DNA of 64,000 bases from CAXBBB01 sp963793245 (GTDB lineage Bacteria; Bacteroidota; Rhodothermia; Rhodothermales; BA12), in the NCBI GenBank assembly GCA_963793245.1, contig CAWBZG010000005.1, positions 868,001 through 932,000 of the forward strand, in the 5' to 3' direction. How positions within the stretch are numbered: the stretch's first letter is position 1; each line of letters begins with the position of its first letter. Position numbers and translations under genes: made by a program. The notes beneath the pieces were generated by a model. The model was not told the DNA's origin, searched no databases, and worked only from the letters and a program-made list of their open reading frames with translations. Shown here piece by piece: positions 56,462 through 64,000 of the stretch.

Positions 56462-57588
56462 GACTCGTAGATCTGTACGCCCCATTCGGTCGACCAGTAC
56501 ACGCGTGCGCCGTCCGACCAGACAGAACGCCCGGCCCCACTCGGCGACTCGGTAGTCGCGAGCGTGCGACCTGTCGCCGTGTCGAGGGCGTACAACCACA
56601 CGCCTCGGCTGTGATAGACGACGCCGCCTGCGTAGCACGTCGTTCCCGAATCGGCGCGTCCCAAGTCGGAGCGCCATACTCTGCGGCCCGAATGCGCATC
56701 GACAGCAACGACGTGCGCGCCCTGCTGAGACAACAGTAGCGGACGCTCCACGTGTTCGTCTGTGGCCAAAGTGAGTCCGTTACCGTGCATCTCGTCGATG
56801 CGCCAGCGTTCGGTGCCGTTCGTCAGGTCGACGCATGCGAGGAAGCCTGCACCGCTTGTACTGCCGATCCACGCGAGATCGCCCTGTGCTACGATACGTC
56901 CGCCGTTTGCTGCGCCGCGCCCGCTGACCACCACGCGCCACCGCGTGGCGAGCGACTGAGGATCACGCGCGACGAGAACGGTCGAGCCGTATCCCGGACG
57001 CAAATCGGGCAGCGACTCAAGCACGAGCAAGTGCCCACCACCAACGCACAGATCCTGCGCCGGAGCCGTAGTAGCCGCACTGCGGACCCGCTCTCCGGTC
57101 TGCTTATTCAGCGCCATCAATGCGGACTGCCGATACGGGCGTGTGCGCTCAACGGCGGCGTAGAGCAACGTATCGGTCTGTCCGTAGCGGTTGTGCTCCG
57201 CGAACGCGTGCCCCGCGGGAAGGCGCGCCGTCCACCGCGCCGTGCCGTCCTCTAGCGAGAGCGCTCGAACGTATTGCGGGTTCTCGCCGGTCGCGTAGAG
57301 CAATGCCGGATCCTCACTCGTCGTCAACCGCTCTACTTGCTGTGTTGCGCTGCGACTCCACGCCATACTCCACTGCCGCGTACCACGTGCGAGATCAGTG
57401 CCTATCAACAGGTCCGAGTCCGTGTGGAGCAGGATGTCGTGTGCGAGCAGCGGAGCCGTTATAGAGGCCGTAGGTGCGTCCGTCTCGATGGGAAGTGCCG
57501 CGATCGAAGCAAGAGGCGGAACGGCTTCATTCATGCGCGGCGGCGTGCGAGACGGAGAGAACGGAAGGCGGAAATCGAGTGGTGGCAT
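56446..57588 (-). CDS. PQQ-like beta-propeller repeat protein
   Basis: Up to 380 residues. Repeated blades contain W/A-type motifs, such as LLHTDSDLLIGTDLARGTRQ, YVRALSLEDGTARWTARLPA, ACVDLTNGTERWRID and VVAVDAHSGRRVWRSDLGRA, typical of PQQ-like/BamB-like beta-propellers. No clear signal sequence is seen at either possible start (ATG 57588 or 57534). It might be a cytoplasmic or a non-classically exported propeller. The function is unknown. Confidence 0.75.
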   Translation of the reverse strand: MPPLDFRLPFSPSRTPPRMNEAVPPLASIAALPIETDAPTASITAPLLAHDILLHTDSDLLIGTDLARGTRQWSMAWSRSATQQVERLTTSEDPALLYATGENPQYVRALSLEDGTARWTARLPAGHAFAEHNRYGQTDTLLYAAVERTRPYRQSALMALNKQTGERVRSAATTAPAQDLCVGGGHLLVLESLPDLRPGYGSTVLVARDPQSLATRWRVVVSGRGAANGGRIVAQGDLAWIGSTSGAGFLACVDLTNGTERWRIDEMHGNGLTLATDEHVERPLLLSQQGAHVVAVDAHSGRRVWRSDLGRADSGTTCYAGGVVYHSRGVWLYALDTATGRTLATTESPSGAGRSVWSDGARVYWSTEWGVQIYESAPRD

Positions 57589-57707
57589 AGGCGCGTCGGC
57601 AAGGTGGTGGGAGCGGGCCGATAGGGGTAGACCAGAGGTGGTACGGCGTAGCGCTGCGGTGGTCTATCAGACTACGGGGACGGTGTGCCCTGCACACAGG
57701 AGGTTTC

Positions 57708-57751
57708 TCCCGATCCGAATGTCGGTTTGTCCCGACTTTTCTGGAGGAAGC
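57708..57751 (+). repeat. Palindrome-related repeat, family E, upstream of the two-component genes
   Basis: Segments gtttctcccgatccgaatgt and tttgtcccgacttttctgg match, in opposite orientation, the repeat at 59644-59699 at roughly three-quarters of positions without gaps. It lies in the 271-bp gap upstream of the sensor kinase, where it could be a regulatory site. Apart from this I see nothing in that gap. Confidence 0.45.
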
Positions 57752-57859
57752 GACATCGCACCTGCGGTCCTGTCCGATAACTTTGGAGTCGCCTCCTGTT
57801 TGCGTTCACGCGATGGTGCCTAGCTTTACACTTGCTCCTACCGCACTCTGTCCTGCTCC

Positions 57860-59007
57860 GTGCTCGCACGTCTCCTCGCCATCCTCCTGATTGCTGGTAC
57901 CAGTTCGGGCATCTGTGTCGCTTATGCAGCACCGCAAAACGCTCCCGCTGACTCTACCGAACTTGAAAATCGGCGTCAGGGCCAGGCAAGCTCGGGAGAT
58001 AGCATATTCGTTCGGTACGACTTCAAAAGAGGCCAGACGGTTCATCTGTACGCCCAGGGCGATTCCTTAGTGATGAACTACTGGCTATTCCGAACCTTGA
58101 ATAGCACGTTCGTCTCATTTGACGACCCTAGGACAAACACCTTCCGTGCTGGATTCGGGCTAGGCGAATCCAACATGCAACTTTATATAGATTATTCTAA
58201 GTACATACTATCCTTAATCGCTCTTCTAATACCTTCGCTTGTATTTTTAATAATTCAACTCATGAGGAGCCGAAGATCCGAGAAGGAGGCGAGGGAGAAT
58301 CGAGAGGCGCGTTCTTCGCACACGTCGATACATTGAGCAAAGTCGCGAGGATGAGCGCAAGCGACTGGCACGCGAACTGCACGATGGACCGCTTCAAACG
58401 CTGTACGCTCTAAGAATGAACCTGGCGTTGGTCGATCAGAGTCCGGAGCAACATGATGCTACCGTCGGCGAAGTCGCATCCGAGTTGCGTGGGCTTACCG
58501 ATACGCTACGCTCGCCCTTGTTGAGTGGCTACGGGTTGGGCGAGTCGCTTCGTACACTTGCCGAGCGGCACCGCAAGACGAGCGGTATGTCGGTCGACCT
58601 CACTATCGAACCAGATTTATTTTCAGACAGCCACACGGACGCGATTCCAGAGCAGCAGACGACTGCGCTGTTTCGAATGACCCAAGAAGCACTAAGCAAT
58701 GTCGCCCGTCACAGTCGAGCAGAGCACGTTCACGTCATTTTGCGTAGGAAGAACCTGAAAGGCGATGAAGGTGTCTCGCTGATTATCGAAGATGACGGTG
58801 CTGGATTCGACTATGGCGGATCGCTTGGAAGACCTAGCCGAGAAGGGGCACTATGGTCTGCTCGGACAACGCGAACGTGCTGAGATTCTCGGCGGCGAAC
58901 TCTTCGTGTGGTCTGCTCCCGGTCAGGGCACGCGACTCACGGCCTGGGTTCCACTACACGTATCCGGCTTCTTAATCGAATCTCACCTCCTACACACGAC
59001 TCCATGA
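57860..59007 (+). pseudogene. HisKA_3 sensor histidine kinase, frameshifted twice
   Basis: The GTG start at 57860 gives a signal-like N-terminus (MLARLLAILLIAGTSSGICV), an extracytoplasmic region of about 80 residues and one membrane helix (about residues 115-135). The frame shifts near 58318 into the dimerisation/phosphoacceptor motif RKRLARELHDGPLQTLYALR (the H in ELHDG). The N-box is EALSNVARHSRA and the G1 box is DDGAGFD. A second shift near 58830 gives GHYGLLGQRERAEILGGELF and GQGTRLTAWVPL. This is the NarL/DesK-type kinase group. It ends overlapping the response-regulator ATG, so the genes are co-transcribed. Confidence 0.75.
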
Positions 59008-59615
59008 GCGCTCCCTACCGCATCGTCCTGGCTGACGATCACGCCGTCTTTCGCGGTGGTTTACGCCGTCTTATAGAAGAAGACGCAACGCTTCAAGTCG
59101 TCGGTGAGGCGTCAAATGGTGAGGAGGCATTGGAAGTCGCCGAACGTCTGCTTCCCGACGTACTCGTGCTCGACATTCAGATGCCCGGCATGTCCGGTCC
59201 CGAAGTCGTCACAGCCATACGCGAGCGAGGCATAGCGACACGCATCCTCGGCCTCTCGGCACACGACGATCCAACATACGTCGAGCGATTCCTGCACGGT
59301 GGAGCGTTAGGCTACGTCACCAAGGATCGTCCACCCGCTCTCATCGTTGAGGCTGTTCGACAAGTCGCCCAGGGGATGCCGATCTGGTTGGTACGCCATC
59401 CTCTTGAGTCCCCTCTCAAAGCGATGAACGAACGGGAGCGCGATGTGCTGCGCTTACTAGGAAGCGGATTGACCAATGAGAAGATCGGCGAACAGTTAAG
59501 CGTATCGACCTCTACGGTGCGAAACGCGCTCACAGCAATCTATGAGAAGGTGGGCGTCACGACGTCTCGCGAGGCGATTGCATGGGCATGGCGGCACAAC
59601 TTGGTCGACCCATAA
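59004..59615 (+). CDS. NarL/FixJ-family response regulator
   Basis: A 203-residue regulator: receiver domain with VLADDHAVFRGGLRRLI, phosphoacceptor aspartate in VLVLDIQMPGMSG, and conserved lysine in GYVTKDRP. A LuxR-type HTH follows: LNERERDVLRLL-like ERERDVLRLLGSGLTNEKIG and VSTSTVRNALTAIYEKVGV. The ATG overlaps the kinase stop (ATGA). It pairs with the upstream kinase. Confidence 0.87.
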   Translation: MSAPYRIVLADDHAVFRGGLRRLIEEDATLQVVGEASNGEEALEVAERLLPDVLVLDIQMPGMSGPEVVTAIRERGIATRILGLSAHDDPTYVERFLHGGALGYVTKDRPPALIVEAVRQVAQGMPIWLVRHPLESPLKAMNERERDVLRLLGSGLTNEKIGEQLSVSTSTVRNALTAIYEKVGVTTSREAIAWAWRHNLVDP

Positions 59616-59643
59616 GTCCGCCTGCGGATATGGGCACTGAAAA

Positions 59644-59679
59644 TGGAGGAATGTCCTGAAAAGTCGGGACATTCCTCCA
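59644..59679. repeat. Perfect 13-bp-stem hairpin, family E, after the response regulator
   Basis: Stem tggaggaatgtcc / ggacattcctcca with a 10-base loop. No T-run follows, so it may be a repeat or regulatory site rather than a terminator. It is related in inverted orientation to the sequence at 57708. Confidence 0.65.
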
Positions 59680-59774
59680 TCCATTTCGGGAGGAACGTCC
59701 TTGTAGCTGGAAAGAAGATCAGGGTAGGTTGATGACAATCAGTTCGATTCAACCCCTCCTCACTCCCCCTGCTC

Positions 59775-60135
59775 ATGAAGCGCTCGTACCGTCTCCTCAG
59801 CCTCCTGCTGGTCCTCCCGTTTCTCGCGGGCACCAACTCCTTCGCCGGCAACCCCGCTACAGACACCATCGTCGCGGAAGTGCCCGAACTGACAATCAAT
59901 CCACCTAGCGGGAAAGCTGTAGAGTTTTACCGAAGCGACCTAGGATGGCAAGCTGTCGACACAGAGCAACTGGCTGGCCTCTCGAATGAAGTAGATATCG
60001 TCTCCCGAATTGATCCTCGACAAGATCAACGCAGTGGCTTCCGAAGCGAGCGTCGCAGGCGATCCGGGCTGGTTCTGCGAAATCATCAAGCACACCGACG
60101 GTCCGTGGACGTGGAACTGCTGGCGCGACTCCTGA
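59775..60135 (+). pseudogene. Small secreted protein, probable frameshift near the middle
   Basis: Begins with a signal peptide (MKRSYRLLSLLLVLPFLAGT). It continues with VEFYRSDLGWQAVDTEQLAG up to LSNEVDIVSRI, where the frame shifts near 60010. The new frame reads ILDKINAVASEASVAGDPGW, FCEIIKHTDGPWTWNCWRDS, and stops at 60135. The tail is rich in Trp and has two Cys. Joined length is about 119 residues. I recognise no family. It sits directly after a two-component system, which may control it. Confidence 0.6.
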
Positions 60136-60205
60136 TCCTCACGGATCCCGACTAAGGCGGGTCGAGACGGTGAACCGGGCGATGTAGGAGCCGTTGAGAC
60201 GTCTC

Positions 60206-60811
60206 ATGACAACTCACGGTAGTCCGGTCCACAACTCCCCGCCTTTCCAAAACGCAGGCCCTTCGGATACGTCCGGGGGCCTGCGTTTTGCTGTTGAGGC
60301 TACGCCGATAGGCGTCGTCGCCGGAGCCGGGACTGAGGCTGGCCTACGCGCGCTCGTCCTGCTCGACTCGGACGCTGATGCTCACACCTGGGGCGCGTCG
60401 CTCCACGCGTTGCCTGCGCTGGCTGGTCACCCGCTGATCGGCTGGGTCGGCGATGTGGCGTGGGCGCTGAGCGTCGACTACGAACTGAGCGATCTGGCCG
60501 ATGAGAAACTGCGAGGCGTTCCGCTCGATCTTCAGGGCACGCCATTTCAACGCGAGGTGTGGGAGCAGTTGCGCGCGCTGGCGTGGGGCGAGACGACGAC
60601 GTATGGCGCATTGGCGGCTTCGCTGGGCAAGGAGATCGGCGCGTCGCAGGCGGTTGCCGGGGCATGTGCCGCCAATCCGGTCGCGGTCGTCGTGCCGTGC
60701 CACCGCGTCGTTGGTGCGAGTGGCGAGATGCGCGGCTATCGGTGGGGCGTCGACCGGAAACGGCAGTTGCTGGCACGCGAGCAGCCCCCGGTCCGCGATC
60801 TGTTTTCCTGA
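60206..60811 (+). CDS. ogt: Methylated-DNA--protein-cysteine methyltransferase
   Basis: A DNA repair methyltransferase with active site VVPCHRVVGASGEMRGYRWG and the helix-turn-helix QREVWEQLRALAWGETTTYG. It transfers the methyl group from O6-methylguanine to its own cysteine and is used once. The 5' end is uncertain: an ATG at 60206 precedes a perfect 13-bp hairpin at 60249-60289, while the family-like N-terminus (LRFAVEATPIGVVAG) begins only after it. The next possible start is a CTG at 60281. Confidence 0.82.
   Translation: MTTHGSPVHNSPPFQNAGPSDTSGGLRFAVEATPIGVVAGAGTEAGLRALVLLDSDADAHTWGASLHALPALAGHPLIGWVGDVAWALSVDYELSDLADEKLRGVPLDLQGTPFQREVWEQLRALAWGETTTYGALAASLGKEIGASQAVAGACAANPVAVVVPCHRVVGASGEMRGYRWGVDRKRQLLAREQPPVRDLFS
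60249..60289. terminator. Perfect 13-bp hairpin with T-tract, before or inside ogt
   Basis: Stem aaaacgcaggccc / gggcctgcgtttt with a 15-base loop, ending in TTTT on the plus strand and giving the same on the minus strand. It looks like a bidirectional Rho-independent terminator for the upstream small-protein gene, yet it lies in the 5' part of the ogt frame. Confidence 0.6.
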
Positions 60812-60831
60812 CGGTGCGAAACGACTGGACA

Positions 60832-60868
60832 TAAAAAGGCCCCCGTCGACAAGGTGCGACGAGGGCCT
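60832..60868 (-). terminator. Rho-independent terminator of the 13-codon mini-gene
   Basis: On the minus strand, ggccctcgtcg / cgacgggggcc pair over 11 positions with one mismatch and an 8-base loop, followed by TTTTTAT. It lies about 29 bases after the mini-gene stop codon; it would also work for ogt from the other side. Confidence 0.75.
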
Positions 60869-60896
60869 AGCTGTCGGGGAGCCGACAAGGCTGGTG

Positions 60897-60938
60897 CTAG
60901 CAGCCGAAGCCAAAGGCTCCTTTCTGCATGTCAGACAT
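60897..60938 (-). CDS. 13-residue mini-protein MSDMQKGAFGFGC
   Basis: A very short minus-strand reading frame encodes MSDMQKGAFGFGC and a TAG stop. It is preceded by a Shine-Dalgarno ggaggtgatc, perfectly complementary to the 16S rRNA tail and 6 bases before the ATG by its GGAGGT core. A strong terminator follows. The gene lies alone between ogt (convergent) and the antiporter gene (divergent), so it appears to be its own short transcript. The product is too small for a known family; a peptide signal, toxin or RiPP precursor are possible. It is not a homology-based call. Confidence 0.55.
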   Translation of the reverse strand: MSDMQKGAFGFGC

Positions 60939-60950
60939 AGGATCACCTCC
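60939..60950 (-). promoter_or_regulatory. Exceptionally strong Shine-Dalgarno of the mini-gene
   Basis: The minus-strand sequence ggaggtgatcct directly precedes the ATG. Most genes in this window have no such clear site, so the strong Shine-Dalgarno marks this frame as translated. Confidence 0.7.
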
Positions 60951-61183
60951 ATAGATAAGGGCAGAGAGTAAAACGTGGCGCGCCGCCCAGTAAGACGCGC
61001 GACGTAGCGTGATGCGAGCAGCCGTACTAGCCTGCTCACGTCGGGGCGAACACGGGTTTAGACATGCTGTTCCAACCTGCTAGAAAATCAAGACATGGCG
61101 GAAAACGGACGGTCGCGCGCGTGCGCATGACGTAGCTTTTCGGACTGTTCAACCGCGTTTTTCGTCGCTTTCGCCCCACCTGC

Positions 61184-63673
61184 GTGACGCTCCCCGTCGA
61201 GGATCCGGTCCTCATCTTCGCTCTCACGATGTCGATCGTGCTGCTGGCTCCGATGCTGTTCAAGCGCGTCGGCATGCCGGGGCTGGTGGGGCTGATCGTC
61301 GTCGGTGCGATTGTGGGGCCGAACGCCATCGGCCTGCTCGCGCGCGACGCTACGTTCGAGCTGTTGGGAACGGTCGGGTTGCTGTACCTGATGTTTACCG
61401 CCGGGCTGAGCATCGACTTCGACCAGTTCACTCGGCTACGCGGGCGCAGTGTGACGTTCGGACTGTTCTCCTTCACGCTGCCGTTTGTGCTGGCGCTGGG
61501 TGCCGGGTTGGGACTGCTCGGCTACGGCTGGTCGGCGACGCTGCTGCTGGGCGCCATCGTCGGCTCGCACACGCTGCTGGCCTATCCGATTGCGCAGCGG
61601 TTGAAGCTGGACAAATCGCCTGCGGTCGTGATGACGATGGGTGGAACGGTGGTGACGGATCTGGTGAGCCTGCTGCTGCTGGCGGTCGTGACGCAGGTGG
61701 CGGCGGGCAAGGCCGAACCGTCGGATTGGATGTGGTTCGCCGCTCGGGTTGCGCTGTTCGGCGTAGCGGCGACGTGGGGCGTGCAACTGCTGGGACGCTG
61801 GTTTTTTCGGACGGTCAAGCAGCAGCCCGACGTGCAGTTCGCGTTCTTGCTGACGGTCGTGTTTGGCGCGGCGTTCGTGGCGGAGCAGGCGGGGCTGGCG
61901 GCGATCATCGGCGCGTTCGTCGTCGGGCTGTCGCTCAACCGGCTGGTGCCCGAGCAGTCGCCGATGATGACGCGGATTCTCTTTGTCGGCGAAGCGCTGT
62001 TCGTGCCGTTCTTCCTGCTGTCGGTCGGGATGTTGGTCGACCTGGGCGCGCTGCTTCAGTTACCGCTGTGGGCGTTGGCGATCTTGCTGTCGGCCCTCGT
62101 GCTGGGCGGAAAGGCCATTGCCGCAGCGGTCGTCGGCAAGATTTATGGCTACTCGCGCGACGAGCAGTGGACGATCTACGGCCTGTCTTCGCCCCAAGCG
62201 GCGGCGACGCTGGCGGTAACGCTGATCGGCTTCGAGATCGGGTTGTTCAACGAGCAAATGGTCAACGGCGTCGTCGTGATGATGCTCGTGACGTGTCTGG
62301 TCGGCCCGTTCGTGGTCGAGCGGTGGGGACGGCGGATGGCGCTGGCGGCCGAGAGCGCGCCGAGTACCGAGACCCCACCGCAGCGCATTCTGGTCGCGCT
62401 GAGCAACCCCGAAACGGCCGAGGAACTGACCGATTTGGCGCTGCTGATCCACGATCCATCGTCAACCGTCCCGATCTACCCGATGACGGTCGTGCGCGAT
62501 GGTCCTGGCTCGGACGCGCGCGTGGCTCAGGGCGAGGCGATGCTGGGACGCGCCGTCTTGCACGCCGCCGCCGCCGACGTCGAGATGAAGCCGCTCACTC
62601 GTCTCGACCACAACCCCGCGTCGGGCATCGTCCGGGCGACCAAGGAGGAGCGGATTTCGACGGTCCTGATCGGTTGGAACGGAGAGAACACGGCGCGCTC
62701 GTTCATCTTCGGAAGCGTGCTCGACCAACTGCTCGGCGAAACGCGCGAGATGCTGTGGGTTTGTCGCCTGGGGCAGCCGCTGGGGACGGTCAAGCGTATC
62801 CTCGTCCTCGTCCCGCCGTATCTGTCGCGCGAAACCGGCTTCGCGGCTGCCATGCGCGCCGTCAAGATCTTAGCCCGTCAAGCCGGTGCCGAACTCGTCC
62901 TGATCGCTGCCGAACGCTCGTCCGACGAACTCGAGGCGACGAGCCTGCGCATCAAGCCGGATACGCCGCTTCGGGTGGAGCAGATGGACTCGTGGACCGA
63001 CACCGTCTCGACGCTGGACAGCCTCTATAAGGGCGGCGACCTGCTCATCCTGCTCACTTCGCGCGAAGGCTCGCTGGCGTGGCGCCCCGCGCTCGACCGA
63101 CTGCCGCGCGTGCTCGCTCAGCGCTTCTCGAACGCCGGACTGCTCGTCGTCTACCCTGCCGACGTTCCGCTGCGCACCCTAGTCGGCCCGCCGTCGGGGA
63201 GCGGCGCTCGGGCGCTGGGAAGAGCCATCGCGCCTGAGTTCGTGCAAACGGGTCTGGAAGCCGATACGGACGAGGAGACGATGCTCCGCGCCCTTCTCGA
63301 ACCGCTGGCCGAGATGGGCTACGTCGAGACCAACGCGATGCTCGACCGGCTGCGGGCGGGAGGAACAGACTACGCCGTCGAGTTGCGTCCCGGCGTCGCG
63401 TTCTACCACGCCCACACGAGCCTGACTCGGGCGACGCACGTACTCGTCGGCACGAGCGAGGCCGGGTTGCACCTTCCCGCATCGTCCGGTCCGGTTCACG
63501 TCGTGCTGATTTTCCTGTGCCCTCGCTCGGTGGGGTCGAGTCGCTACCTGAGCAAGCTCTCTGCCGTCGCGCACCTGGTGCAGTCCGAAGAGCAAGTCGA
63601 CGCGCTGGCCGCCGCCGACGATGCCGACGATGTGGCGGCACTGCTGCTCGCGGCGTTGCAGGAGCCGGAATAA
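61184..63673 (+). CDS. CPA2 cation/proton antiporter fused to two Usp-like domains and a PTS EIIA-like domain
   Basis: An 829-residue protein. Residues 1 to about 390 are a CPA2 antiporter with about 11-12 helices (GLLYLMFTAGLSIDFDQF, IIGAFVVGLSLNRLVPEQSP). About 395-535 and 545-680 are universal-stress-protein-like domains (PPQRILVALSNPETAEELTD; VKRILVLVPPYLSRETGFAA). About 690-829 is a PTS EIIA (mannitol/fructose-type) domain with the probable phosphohistidine H742 in GVAFYHAHTSL and a GSSRYLSKLSAVAHL tail. The fusion suggests antiport controlled by a phosphate or nucleotide signal. A GTG start at 61184 is used. The frame is intact. Confidence 0.85.
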   Translation: MTLPVEDPVLIFALTMSIVLLAPMLFKRVGMPGLVGLIVVGAIVGPNAIGLLARDATFELLGTVGLLYLMFTAGLSIDFDQFTRLRGRSVTFGLFSFTLPFVLALGAGLGLLGYGWSATLLLGAIVGSHTLLAYPIAQRLKLDKSPAVVMTMGGTVVTDLVSLLLLAVVTQVAAGKAEPSDWMWFAARVALFGVAATWGVQLLGRWFFRTVKQQPDVQFAFLLTVVFGAAFVAEQAGLAAIIGAFVVGLSLNRLVPEQSPMMTRILFVGEALFVPFFLLSVGMLVDLGALLQLPLWALAILLSALVLGGKAIAAAVVGKIYGYSRDEQWTIYGLSSPQAAATLAVTLIGFEIGLFNEQMVNGVVVMMLVTCLVGPFVVERWGRRMALAAESAPSTETPPQRILVALSNPETAEELTDLALLIHDPSSTVPIYPMTVVRDGPGSDARVAQGEAMLGRAVLHAAAADVEMKPLTRLDHNPASGIVRATKEERISTVLIGWNGENTARSFIFGSVLDQLLGETREMLWVCRLGQPLGTVKRILVLVPPYLSRETGFAAAMRAVKILARQAGAELVLIAAERSSDELEATSLRIKPDTPLRVEQMDSWTDTVSTLDSLYKGGDLLILLTSREGSLAWRPALDRLPRVLAQRFSNAGLLVVYPADVPLRTLVGPPSGSGARALGRAIAPEFVQTGLEADTDEETMLRALLEPLAEMGYVETNAMLDRLRAGGTDYAVELRPGVAFYHAHTSLTRATHVLVGTSEAGLHLPASSGPVHVVLIFLCPRSVGSSRYLSKLSAVAHLVQSEEQVDALAAADDADDVAALLLAALQEPE

Positions 63674-63824
63674 GTACATCTGTACGCGAAGTGTCCGCTG
63701 GTGTAACACGATCTGTCCGCCTCCGTACAGCGAACGCGTGCCCACCCGCCCTAGCTCGTTCCATACGCCTGGGCACAGCGGTTGCCCTCTGCCGGTGTTT
63801 CCGCTCACTCACGAACCTCATCCG

Positions 63825-64000
63825 ATGATTCGCCTCCTCTTCCTCCTCTTTCTCATTGCGCCGACCGTCCAGGCGCAGGATCTACGCACGATCACGCTCT
63901 TCGAAGCCGTGCAGATCGCGCAGCAGCAGAGCACGGCGCTGCGTCGCGCGCAAATCGCCAACCTGTCGCGCGAGATCGCCATTTCGGATGCGCGGAATGC
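63825..64000 (+). CDS. TolC-family outer-membrane protein, 5' part (truncated by window)
   Basis: ATG 63825 gives a signal peptide (MIRLLFLLFLIAPTVQAQ) and then DLRTITLFEAVQIAQQQSTA and LRRAQIANLSREIAISDARN, the start of a TolC-type outer-membrane factor. The sequence ends at the window edge. It is the second TolC-family gene in the window. The 63674-63824 region before it holds no gene I can see. Confidence 0.75.
   Translation, partial: MIRLLFLLFLIAPTVQAQDLRTITLFEAVQIAQQQSTALRRAQIANLSREIAISDARN

Noticed and set aside
1..64000. CRISPR arrays, rRNA and tRNA genes
   Set aside because: No regularly spaced direct repeats and no rRNA-like or cloverleaf-like sequences were found on reading both strands by eye.

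Overview
The window is about 64 kb of GC-rich bacterial chromosome, most likely from the Rhodothermia (Rhodothermota / Bacteroidota-related) or a close neighbour. The evidence is two secreted proteins whose C-termini resemble type IX secretion sorting tails (ending in VVVR), a SpeA plus deoxyhypusine-synthase-like polyamine pair, an extended-loop-type PPIase lipoprotein, and many SusD-free housekeeping genes of Bacteroidota flavour. I see no rRNA, tRNA, CRISPR array, phage or insertion sequence.

Layout. 1-0.1 kb: the start of a minus-strand GAF protein. 0.3-6.5 kb: a three-gene module of TerB_N/TerB_C protein, BrxD-like ATPase and Lhr/BrxHI-like helicase, the best candidate for a poorly described defence or DNA-processing system. 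6.9-10.2 kb: endonuclease III and an MCE/Mla lipid transporter. 10.4-12.8 kb: small membrane proteins and a class D beta-lactamase lipoprotein. 13-20.6 kb: SerA, a membrane protein, an outer-membrane protein, a phosphodiesterase, a GAF-PP2C phosphatase and MltD with four LysM repeats. 20.7-25.8 kb (minus): a glutamate-receptor-like K+ channel, two MacB-type permeases and a secreted protein. 25.9-31.5 kb: a polyamine locus (DHS-like, SpeA, AguB, AguA). 31.5-38.1 kb (minus): AhpD-like protein, envelope proteins, a secreted GH13 amylase and Acs. 38.2-40.9 kb: LOG, HD-like protein, AbgT. 40.9-47 kb: a membrane protein with metzincin-like histidines, a secreted protein, a DUF411 lipoprotein and an M14 peptidase. 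47.1-53.4 kb: a TetR-TolC-MFP-RND efflux operon with a visible promoter and operators. 53.6-56.4 kb: PPIase, LysS, IF-1. 56.4-60.8 kb: a beta-propeller protein, a NarL-type two-component system, a small secreted protein and an MGMT. 60.9-64 kb: a 13-codon mini-gene, a CPA2 antiporter fused to Usp and EIIA domains, and the start of a TolC-family gene.

Two themes cross the whole window. First, about eleven genes are broken by one to four frameshifts while remaining otherwise well conserved and free of internal stops in the correct frame. This looks more like sequencing or assembly indels than decay, but reads are needed to decide. Second, intergenic gaps hold several families of palindromic repeats, one of which has been translated into the C-terminus of the PPIase.
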